From assembly GCA_002783525.1 (NCBI GenBank), contig PFGS01000289.1, forward strand, positions 1 through 8,726: DNA of 8,726 nucleotides. The letters run 5' to 3'. Under the pieces are notes generated by a model, which was not told the origin of the DNA, made no database searches, and saw only the letters and a program-made list of their open reading frames with translations. Position 1 is the stretch's first letter, and every line of letters begins with the position of its first letter. Below are positions 1 through 6,397 of the stretch, in pieces. The DNA comes from Ignavibacteriales bacterium CG12_big_fil_rev_8_21_14_0_65_30_8 (GTDB lineage: Bacteria; Bacteroidota; Ignavibacteria; Ignavibacteriales; Ignavibacteriaceae). Both the position numbers and the translations under genes were made by a program.

Positions 1-611
1 AACTAAAAAATCAGAAACAAGAACTCAGTGCATTTAAATCTTTAAAAGAGCACTCTCGTGTTTTAATTGTATTAACATTTGCTATTTTATTTCTCTCTTT
101 TATGCGGGGATCTTTAAGAGCATTTTTGCCGACTTATTTAACTGTCAGAGGTGAAAGTCTTTGGTTATCGGGGATAGCTCTTTCCGTAATTTCATTAGCA
201 GGGTCAGTGGGTTCTTTTTTTTCGGGCACACTTTCCGATAAAATCGGCAGAAAAAATACACTTCTTATAATCGGAATAGGTTCACCCATTTTATTATGGC
301 TGCTTACAATTTCTAACAACTTCTGGATGATGCCCGTTCTTATAGTTCTTGGTTTATTCATTCTTTCTGCCAACCCTGTTCTGCTGGCAATAATTATGGA
401 ACTAAAAACCGAACGCCCTTCATTTTTAAATGGCGTATTTATGACAATTATGTTTATGATAAATACTATTTGTGTTTTTCTGGTGGGTGTTTTAAGTGAC
501 TTACTCGGAATGGTTCTAACATTTAAAATTCTTTGTCTGTTTGGCTTACTTGCTTTGCCATTTATTTTAAGTCTAAAAAAAGATAAAACTAAATTAGAAC
601 CATCTAAATAA
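1..611 (+). CDS. Major facilitator superfamily transporter, C-terminal half (5' truncated by window edge)
   Basis: This is a partial gene. The frame is open from the left edge (first full codon at position 3) to the TAA at 609-611, and the ATG at 102 is an internal methionine, not the start. About 203 residues are visible and contain six hydrophobic segments, matching transmembrane helices 7-12 of a 12-helix MFS carrier. After the second segment lies the MFS loop motif G-T-L-S-D-K-I-G-R-K (nt 225-254), the C-half copy of motif A (GxxxDxxGR). A weaker G-V-L-S-D-L-L-G copy follows the fifth segment. The protein ends in a short charged lysine-rich tail, as expected for a cytoplasmic C-terminus. 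The F-L-P-T-Y-L motif in the first segment recalls fosmidomycin-resistance-type (Fsr) carriers, but the substrate cannot be told from this half. Membrane location and family are secure; the specific function is unknown. Confidence 0.88.
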   Translation, partial: LKNQKQELSAFKSLKEHSRVLIVLTFAILFLSFMRGSLRAFLPTYLTVRGESLWLSGIALSVISLAGSVGSFFSGTLSDKIGRKNTLLIIGIGSPILLWLLTISNNFWMMPVLIVLGLFILSANPVLLAIIMELKTERPSFLNGVFMTIMFMINTICVFLVGVLSDLLGMVLTFKILCLFGLLALPFILSLKKDKTKLEPSK

Positions 612-652
612 TTTAATAGCTATTTTTAAAGCATAATATTTTATAACCTAAT

Positions 653-1384
653 ATGATAGAAATAGAAAACCTGCATAAAAGCTTTGACGAAAAACAAGTT
701 CTAAAAGGAATTGATCTAAAAATTGATACAGGTGAGACTATTGCTATTATTGGAAGCAGCGGATGCGGTAAAAGTGTTTTGATTAAACACATTGTCGGGC
801 TGCTTTCGCCTGATAAAGGAGTTGTTAAAGTTGAAGACAAAGACATTTCAACTTTAGGACCAAATCAACTTTATCAATTAAGAAAAAAATTTGGTTTTCT
901 TTTTCAAGGCTCTGCACTTTTTGATTCAATGACTGTTGAAGAAAATGTTGCTCTCCCTCTTGTTGAAAACAAAAGCAAAATATCAGAAAAAGATATTGAA
1001 AATCTTGTAGCAGAAAAATTAGAATTGGTTGGTCTTCAGGGTACACAAAAATTAAAACCGGCAGACCTTTCCGGGGGTATGAAAAAAAGAGCAGCCCTTG
1101 CAAGAGCATTAATTACTGTGCCTGAATATATACTTTACGACGAGCCGACCACCGGGCTTGATCCTATTATGTCTAACAATATTGATAATCTGATAAAAGA
1201 TCTCTCTGAAAAATTAAATGTCACCTCTGTTGTTGTTACACACGATATGTACAGCGTAAAAAAAGTAGCTTCTTCTGTTGCTATGATCTATGAGGGAAAG
1301 ATCTATTTTCACGGTAAACCAAAGGAACTACTCAATTCAAAAGATAAAGTAATTGTTGATTTTATTGCCAGAACATGTAAATAA
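653..1384 (+). CDS. ABC transporter ATP-binding protein, MlaF/Ttg2A (lipid transport) type
   Basis: This 243-residue cytosolic nucleotide-binding subunit is full length for the family. Visible motifs in order are Walker A GSSGCGKS (34-41), Q-loop glutamine Q84 in F-L-F-Q-G-S-A-L-F-D-S, signature L-S-G-G-M-K-K-R (138-145), Walker B I-L-Y-D-E-P (159-164) followed by T-T-G-L-D-P, and H-loop H196 in V-T-H-D-M. The A-L-F-D-S-M-T-V stretch after the Q-loop and the GGMKKR signature are typical of MlaF/Ttg2A/TGD3 ATPases. In those systems the ATPase powers phospholipid movement between inner and outer membranes with an MlaE permease and an MCE-domain (MlaD) protein. Neither partner is adjacent here: an MFS gene lies upstream and metG downstream, so the partners may be encoded elsewhere. 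The ATG at 653 starts directly at the conserved first strand; no clear Shine-Dalgarno site precedes it. The symbol is withheld because the partners are unseen. Confidence 0.9.
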   Translation: MIEIENLHKSFDEKQVLKGIDLKIDTGETIAIIGSSGCGKSVLIKHIVGLLSPDKGVVKVEDKDISTLGPNQLYQLRKKFGFLFQGSALFDSMTVEENVALPLVENKSKISEKDIENLVAEKLELVGLQGTQKLKPADLSGGMKKRAALARALITVPEYILYDEPTTGLDPIMSNNIDNLIKDLSEKLNVTSVVVTHDMYSVKKVASSVAMIYEGKIYFHGKPKELLNSKDKVIVDFIARTCK

Positions 1385-1491
1385 TCTTTACAATTTATGT
1401 CTGATTTTTATTTATAACTTTAATTATTTGTCTAATTTCTCACCAAATTCATTATATTTAGTTACTTGTTTTTAGCTTAAACGGAAAAATT
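1385..1491. other. Intergenic gap before metG, likely carries its promoter
   Basis: This 107-bp, very AT-rich spacer separates the ABC ATPase gene from metG. No GC-rich hairpin with a T-run is visible, so there is no recognisable intrinsic terminator for the upstream gene. No open frame of note, tRNA or T-box-like element was seen. It is the longest non-coding gap in the window and the most likely site for a promoter serving metG. Confidence 0.5.
1428..1460 (+). promoter_or_regulatory. Tentative Bacteroidota-style promoter for metG
   Basis: A TTG at 1428-1430 is followed after 22 bp by TATATTTA at 1453-1460. This is one base off the Bacteroidota -7 consensus TAnnTTTG and also reads as a generic TATATT -10 box. 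The spacing fits the 19-23 bp usual for that sigma factor, and it would place the transcript start roughly 25 bp before the metG TTG. In such AT-rich sequence similar matches arise by chance, so this is weak evidence. Confidence 0.22.
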
Positions 1492-3531
1492 TTGGGAAAA
1501 GAAAAAATACTAGTTACATCTGCATTGCCCTATGTAAACGGAGCCATTCATTTGGGTCACTTAAGCGGCGCGTACCTGCCTGCAGATATCTATGTGCGTT
1601 ACAACAGATTAAAAGGTAACGATGTTCTGTACATCTGCGGCTCTGATGAGCACGGCGTTCCAATTACAATTTCTGCCGAGAAAGAAAAAGTTACACCCAA
1701 AGTAATTATTGACAGATACCACAAATTGAATAAAGAAGCATTTGAAAAATTTGGAATGAGCTTTGATATTTATTCAAGAACAAGTCTTCCCGAACACCAC
1801 AAAACTGCTCAGGAATTCTTTTTAAATTTCTATAAAAAAGGATTACTGAACGAGAAAAAAACAGAACAGTTCTACGATGAAAAAGCACAGATGTTTTTAC
1901 CTGATAGATATGTTGAAGGCACTTGCCCGAATTGCGGGAATGAAGAAGCAAGAAGCGATGAATGCGAGAACTGCGGAGCTCTTTACAAACCTCACGAACT
2001 TAAAAATCCAAAAAGTAAAATTTCAGGTCAGACTCCTGTCTTAAAAGAAACTTCGCATTGGTTTTTCCCGCTCGGTAAATATCAGCATAAATTGGAAAAA
2101 TATATAAATGAAATGAACAAAAAGTACGGCTGGAAAGAAAATGTACTTCAGTATTGCAGAGGCTGGTTCAAGAACGGACTTGAAGAAAGAGCGGTTACCC
2201 GTGATCTGGATTGGGGAGTAAAAGTACCGCTGGATAATGCAGAAGGAAAAGTTTTGTATGTATGGTTCGAAGCTGTTTTGGGATATATTTCCGCTACAAA
2301 AGAATATTCCAAACAGGTCGGAAAAAAAGATCTGTGGAAAGATTACTGGCAGAATAAAGACACAAAGTACATTGCTTTTATCGGGAAAGACAATGTTGTT
2401 TTTCACTGCATAGTTTTCCCAGCTATGCTGATGGCGTGGAATGAAAACGAAAAAGATAAATATATACTTCCGCAAAATGTTCCTGCAAATGAGTTCTTAA
2501 ATTTTGAAGGCAAGAAATTTTCAAAAAGCAGAAACTGGGGAATTGATGTACACGAATTTCTGGAAATATTCCCTGCCGATCCTCTTCGCTACACTTTGGC
2601 AGCAAGTCTGCCGGAGACAAGAGATTCAGATTTTTACTGGAAAGATTTTCAAGCCCGCAACAACAGCGAACTTGCAGATACTTTAGGAAATTTTATTAAC
2701 CGAACTTTTACATTTATAAGCAAGCACTTTGAAGACAAAGTACCCGCTAAAGGAAAATTAGAAAAAATTGATAAGGAAATGCTTGACCGCTCAAAAGCAA
2801 GTGCTAAAAAAGTAGGTGAATTATTTTCTACTTTTAAAATTAAAGACGGTGTTTTTGAAGCAATGCAGCTTGCAAGAGATGCAAATAAATACTTTAATGA
2901 TTCCGAGCCTTGGATAACTGTTAAAAAACATAAAGAAAAATGTGCAACAACTCTTTATGTCTGCATGCAGTTAATTTATACATTGGCAGAAATATTTTAT
3001 CCTGTAATTCCAAACTCATCAGAAAAATTGTTCAATATGCTAAATACTAAATCTACTGATTGGGATAAATGCGGCTATGAGAATCTGAAGCCAGGACACA
3101 AATTAAACAGATCTGAAATACTATTTAATAAGATAGAGGACGAAGTGATCGAGAAACAAGTTGAAAAATTAGGTAAACCTAATTCAGAATCAAAAACTGA
3201 AGATGGATTAATTTCAATTGATGACTTTTTTAAAGTTGAATTGAAAGTAGCTCAAATTTTAGAAGCTGAGAAAGTTGAAAAAAGTCAAAAACTAATGAAA
3301 ATTCAAGTAGAAACTGATTCGGGTAAAAGACAGATAATTGCCGGAATTGCAAAAGATTACAATTCAGAAGATATTATTGGAAAAAAGGTTGTAATTGTAG
3401 CTAATTTAAAATCTGCTAAACTTATGGGATTAGAATCTCAAGGCATGCTGTTAGCGGCTGAAAATTCTGAGGGTAAATTGAAGATCGTAACAGTGGACGA
3501 ATCTATCAAAATTGGAACAAGAGTAAAATAA
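1492..3531 (+). CDS. metG: Methionyl-tRNA synthetase with C-terminal tRNA-binding domain
   Basis: The enzyme charges tRNA-Met (initiator and elongator) with methionine using ATP in the cytosol. The 679 residues match the length of E. coli-type MetG. The class I signature HLGH lies at 20-23 in the strongly conserved opening T-S-A-L-P-Y-V-N-G. A zinc knuckle formed by C145, C148, C158 and C161 lies in the connective insertion. The KMSKS loop is K-F-S-K-S at 342-346. The helical anticodon-binding domain follows, with N403 and W474 (in E-P-W) at the positions expected to read the CAU anticodon. From about residue 574 there is an EMAP/Trbp111-like OB fold with the hallmark L-M-G-L-E-S-Q-G-M-L-L-A-A, which dimerises and binds tRNA. 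The start is TTG: the frame has a TAG at 1459-1461 and no ATG before the conserved N-terminus. Only a weak GGAAA lies upstream as a ribosome site. Confidence 0.97.
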   Translation: MGKEKILVTSALPYVNGAIHLGHLSGAYLPADIYVRYNRLKGNDVLYICGSDEHGVPITISAEKEKVTPKVIIDRYHKLNKEAFEKFGMSFDIYSRTSLPEHHKTAQEFFLNFYKKGLLNEKKTEQFYDEKAQMFLPDRYVEGTCPNCGNEEARSDECENCGALYKPHELKNPKSKISGQTPVLKETSHWFFPLGKYQHKLEKYINEMNKKYGWKENVLQYCRGWFKNGLEERAVTRDLDWGVKVPLDNAEGKVLYVWFEAVLGYISATKEYSKQVGKKDLWKDYWQNKDTKYIAFIGKDNVVFHCIVFPAMLMAWNENEKDKYILPQNVPANEFLNFEGKKFSKSRNWGIDVHEFLEIFPADPLRYTLAASLPETRDSDFYWKDFQARNNSELADTLGNFINRTFTFISKHFEDKVPAKGKLEKIDKEMLDRSKASAKKVGELFSTFKIKDGVFEAMQLARDANKYFNDSEPWITVKKHKEKCATTLYVCMQLIYTLAEIFYPVIPNSSEKLFNMLNTKSTDWDKCGYENLKPGHKLNRSEILFNKIEDEVIEKQVEKLGKPNSESKTEDGLISIDDFFKVELKVAQILEAEKVEKSQKLMKIQVETDSGKRQIIAGIAKDYNSEDIIGKKVVIVANLKSAKLMGLESQGMLLAAENSEGKLKIVTVDESIKIGTRVK

Positions 3532-3608
3532 AACTTGTGTAAACTAAATGTTATTAATCAAATTATTTCAACTCAAAAATTAAATATGAAAAACAAAACA
3601 ATTTGCAG

Positions 3609-3615
3609 AGAGAGG
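3609..3615 (+). promoter_or_regulatory. Shine-Dalgarno-like AGAGAGG before the large isomerase gene
   Basis: The purine tract AGAGAGG ends three bases before the ATG at 3619. The spacing is short, but this is the only ribosome-binding-like sequence in the gap after metG. It supports the 3619 start over the in-frame ATG at 3586 or the TTG at 3535, both of which lack one and would put charged residues ahead of the signal peptide. Confidence 0.4.
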
Positions 3616-3618
3616 AAT

Positions 3619-5589
3619 ATGTATTCAAAGCTCACAAAATTTTTACTGATAATAATTATTGCCAGCAATATTATGTGGGCACAATCAAAAAAAGATGAAA
3701 TAATTGTTGCAAAATTTAAAGGCAGCACTATCTCTTTGGATGAATTTGAAGCTGCTTACGCTAAGAATGTAGGCGGGATTGAAAATGCTAAAAAAGATTC
3801 ATTATCCAGCTATGTAAAATTTTTAGATCTGTATGTTAAATACAAAATAAAATTAGCAGAAGCAAAGGAGAAAGGTTTTGATAAAGATCTGGAAATTCTT
3901 AATGAGTTAAATGAATACAAAGAACAAATTTCATCTGGATATTTAATTGAAAAATACATAATAGAACCCGAAACAAAAAAATTATATGAAAGAAGGAAAT
4001 GGGAATATAGAGTAAGTCATATAATGTTTATTCCTGAAAAGGGAAAAGAAGATTCAACTTTTAAATTTGCTGAGACTGTTTTAAAAAGTATAAAAGATGG
4101 AATTGATTTTGTAACACTTGCAAAAAAATATTCACAAGACCATAATTCTGCTCTATACGGTGGAGATATATCTTATGTTACAGCAGGTTTTTTACCGTTA
4201 GATTTTGAAAATGCTGTTTATGAAACAAACCCAGGAGAAGTTTATCCATATATTGTTAAAACTAAATATGGTTATCACATAATAAAAGTAACAGATAAAA
4301 GATTAAGAATCCCTGAAATTCGTGCGAGTCATATTTTAATAAGTTTTTCAAATAATGGAAAAATTGATTCAGCAAACGCTTATAAACAAGCAATAATGAT
4401 TTTGGATAGTTTAAAAGCAGGTGGCGATTTTGCTGAATTAGCTACTAAATATTCAAGAGATATAGGCACTTTGGAAAAAGGGGGGGACTTGGGATTCTTC
4501 AAACGCAGAACAATGGTAAGACCTTTTGATGAAGCTGTTTTTAATCTCAAAAAAGTTGGGGATATCTCTGATATAGTTATGACAAAATATGGATATCATA
4601 TTATAAAATTAACCGGTAAACTTAAAACACCTACCTATGAAGAAGATAAACAAGAACTTACGGATCTATTTAAGAAAAACAGATACAATGAAGCAGTAAA
4701 AAAACTAGCTGAAAAATTGAAACCTAAATATGAATATAGTTTCAATACAACAAACTTTGTAAAATTAGTTGAAACAACTGACACTTTAATGGTTGGTCAG
4801 ACTAATGATAAATTAGATAAATTAAAAAAACTTGAAATTTTTAAATTTAAAGATAAATCATATACCATCGAAGATGTTTTAAACATAATATACAGCAAAC
4901 GAGAGAATTCACAAAAGAAAATGACACCTAATTTTTTATCAAATGAAATTGAAAATGCAAGTAATGAGAAAGTATTACATTTAGAAGCTTCAAGGTTAGA
5001 AGATTTAAATCCTCAGTTTGCTGATTTGATGAAAGATTACAAAAAAGGGATCTTGGTTTTTAAAATACAACAGACAGAAGTTTGGAATAAAATAAAAATT
5101 GACAGCGTAAAACTTCAAGATTTTTTTAACGCCAATAGAGATAAATATATTTGGCCTGATAGTGTTGATTTTACTGAAATTTTTTCAAGAAGCGATTCTT
5201 TATTAAAACATTATTTGAAATTATATAAACAAGGAGAGAGTTTTGACACTCTTGCTTCTAAATATACTGAAAGAGGTGGATTCAAAAAAAAGGGTGGAAA
5301 TTGGGGAATGAGAAGAGCTGATTTTAATGATCTTACAAAAAAAGCATCTACACTAAAAAATCCCGGAGAAATTTCTGATCTTTACCAAAATTATGGTGGT
5401 TATTCTCTAATCAGACTAAATAAAAGAATTCCTGCACATAAAAAAACATTTAAAGAAGCCAAAAATGAGGTTGCTGCTGCTTATCAAGAAATACAGGCAC
5501 ATAATTTAGAAAATGAATATCTTAGAAAGTTAGAAAAAAAATATGAGCCAGTTATTTTACAAGAAAATTTAAGTGAAGCATTTAAATAG
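3619..5589 (+). CDS. Exported parvulin-type peptidyl-prolyl isomerase with two intact and one degenerate PPIase domains
   Basis: This predicted periplasmic foldase/chaperone catalyses cis-trans isomerisation of Xaa-Pro bonds. From the ATG at 3619 it has 656 residues. It opens with a Sec signal peptide (M-Y-S-K-L-T-K, then F-L-L-I-I-I-I-A) that probably ends at W-A-Q-S. A SurA-like helical N-domain spans about 25-125. Parvulin domain 1 (about 128-225) has H134 in S-H-I-M, a Y-S-Q-D motif, G-G-D-I and H220 in Y-G-Y-H-I. Parvulin domain 2 (about 233-332) has H238 in S-H-I-L, Y-S-R-D, G-G-D-L-G and H327 in Y-G-Y-H-I. A second helical N-domain-like stretch follows (about 410-510). A third parvulin-like unit (about 515-605) keeps G-G-N-W-G (559-563) but has E520 and S596 where the histidines should be. 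In-frame starts at 3586 (ATG) and 3535 (TTG) exist but are less likely. It is followed with overlap by the lipoprotein gene, so the two are very probably co-translated. Confidence 0.88.
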   Translation: MYSKLTKFLLIIIIASNIMWAQSKKDEIIVAKFKGSTISLDEFEAAYAKNVGGIENAKKDSLSSYVKFLDLYVKYKIKLAEAKEKGFDKDLEILNELNEYKEQISSGYLIEKYIIEPETKKLYERRKWEYRVSHIMFIPEKGKEDSTFKFAETVLKSIKDGIDFVTLAKKYSQDHNSALYGGDISYVTAGFLPLDFENAVYETNPGEVYPYIVKTKYGYHIIKVTDKRLRIPEIRASHILISFSNNGKIDSANAYKQAIMILDSLKAGGDFAELATKYSRDIGTLEKGGDLGFFKRRTMVRPFDEAVFNLKKVGDISDIVMTKYGYHIIKLTGKLKTPTYEEDKQELTDLFKKNRYNEAVKKLAEKLKPKYEYSFNTTNFVKLVETTDTLMVGQTNDKLDKLKKLEIFKFKDKSYTIEDVLNIIYSKRENSQKKMTPNFLSNEIENASNEKVLHLEASRLEDLNPQFADLMKDYKKGILVFKIQQTEVWNKIKIDSVKLQDFFNANRDKYIWPDSVDFTEIFSRSDSLLKHYLKLYKQGESFDTLASKYTERGGFKKKGGNWGMRRADFNDLTKKASTLKNPGEISDLYQNYGGYSLIRLNKRIPAHKKTFKEAKNEVAAAYQEIQAHNLENEYLRKLEKKYEPVILQENLSEAFK

Positions 5590-6391
5590 AAAATTATTAG
5601 CATCCCTATTATGTTGCATTTTTTTTGTTTACGGATGCAAAAGAGAGCCAGAACAAGTTAAATATGTAGCAAAAGTAAATAATACATACTTAACAGAAGC
5701 AGAGTTAAATTTTATATTGGATTCAAGTAAAGTAAATAATTTAACCAAAAATGAAATTATAAGAAATTGGGTTACCGATGAATTATTATTTCAGGAAGCC
5801 AACAAGGAAGAAATTTTAAAGAAAAAGGAATATAAAAATCTCATTAAAAATTCAGAGAAAAAGATTGCAGGTTCCTTACTATTACAAAAAATTTTAGCTG
5901 AAGATAAATTAAATATTACTGAAGAAAAACTAGAGAATTTCTATTTCGCTCATAAAGAAGTTTTCAAACTCTTTAACGATGCAACTGTTTTAAATAGAAT
6001 TTCGTTTAGGGAGGAAGATAAAGCAATATTGTTCAGGGATACAGCAATTAAAAGTGATTGGGATAAAGCTTATCATGCTTTCATTAATGATTCTTCCTTA
6101 ATAAATAATATGACAAATAATTTTTTGTATGACTATCAAATTCAACCTTTAATTTTATTAAGAATTAGTAATGGACTGAACAAAAATGAAGTAAGTATTG
6201 TTATTCATTATACTGAAAATAAATACGAAGTAATTCAATTGGTTCAAAGGTATAAAAAAGATACAATCCCTCCATACCCATTAGTAAAAGATAGGGTTAA
6301 GGAATTATATTTTGCTCAAAGACAACAATCATTCATTAAAAATTATTTGGATAATTTAAGATTAAATAACGACATTGAAATTATAAACTAG
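5573..6391 (+). CDS. SurA-like lipoprotein with degenerate, probably non-catalytic parvulin domain
   Basis: This 272-residue protein starts with GTG and overlaps the preceding gene by 17 bp. A TAA codon lies immediately upstream in frame, so GTG is the earliest possible start, and it gives a good signal peptide (K-H-L-N-R-K, then a hydrophobic core). The lipobox is V-Y-G-C with lipidated cysteine C22; the following K-R-E is neutral on final destination. Residues about 30-130 resemble a SurA N-domain: V-N-N-T-Y-L-T-E-A-E-L, W-V-T-D-E-L-L-F-Q-E-A, then K-L-E-N-F-Y before the isomerase region. The C-terminal region aligns by eye with a parvulin fold (L-N-R-I-S-F near 140-145; N-E-V-S-I-V, then K-Y-E-V-I-Q-L near 217-223). 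R142 and E219 replace the two histidines, and no G-G-D-L-G loop is visible. Annotation pipelines may call it a peptidyl-prolyl isomerase, but activity is doubtful; a membrane-anchored chaperone or adaptor for its neighbours is my inference. Confidence 0.8.
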   Translation: MKHLNRKLLASLLCCIFFVYGCKREPEQVKYVAKVNNTYLTEAELNFILDSSKVNNLTKNEIIRNWVTDELLFQEANKEEILKKKEYKNLIKNSEKKIAGSLLLQKILAEDKLNITEEKLENFYFAHKEVFKLFNDATVLNRISFREEDKAILFRDTAIKSDWDKAYHAFINDSSLINNMTNNFLYDYQIQPLILLRISNGLNKNEVSIVIHYTENKYEVIQLVQRYKKDTIPPYPLVKDRVKELYFAQRQQSFIKNYLDNLRLNNDIEIIN

Positions 6392-6396
6392 GTGAT
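6390..6396 (+). promoter_or_regulatory. Shine-Dalgarno AGGTGAT deciding the surA start
   Basis: AGGTGAT matches the anti-Shine-Dalgarno complement (the AGGTGAT part of AAGGAGGTGAT) and overlaps the TAG stop of the upstream lipoprotein gene. Its register favours the ATG at 6398 over the in-frame GTG at 6392, which lies inside the site itself. The stop and restart within nine bases suggest translational coupling. Confidence 0.5.
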
Positions 6397-6397
6397 T

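Noticed and set aside
102..611. A short stand-alone membrane protein starting at ATG 102
   Set aside because: The frame is open upstream to the window edge and encodes the rest of a transmembrane helix, so this is the tail of a longer MFS gene.
134..1109. Short open frames on the - strand under the MFS and ABC ATPase genes
   Set aside because: They overlap confidently coding frames (MFS helices, Walker A to signature), have no ribosome sites of note and show no family motifs.
2041..2475. 144-codon open frame on the - strand inside metG
   Set aside because: It lies wholly antisense to a strongly conserved synthetase core. Its product is a phenylalanine/isoleucine-rich string with no recognisable motif, as expected from the reverse of lysine- and glutamate-rich codons.
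2504..2686. 60-codon + strand frame inside metG
   Set aside because: It is an out-of-frame shadow across the KFSKS region of metG with no conserved features.
3535..3618. N-terminal extension of the large isomerase from TTG 3535 or ATG 3586
   Set aside because: The extra residues would precede the signal peptide with a polar, charged stretch and lack a ribosome site. ATG 3619 starts cleanly at the signal peptide after AGAGAGG.
5619..5626. Run of eight T in the lipoprotein signal peptide (another lies at 215-222 in the MFS gene)
   Set aside because: T-runs coding for phenylalanine in hydrophobic segments are expected in an AT-rich genome; unlike the G7 run they do not stand out from background.
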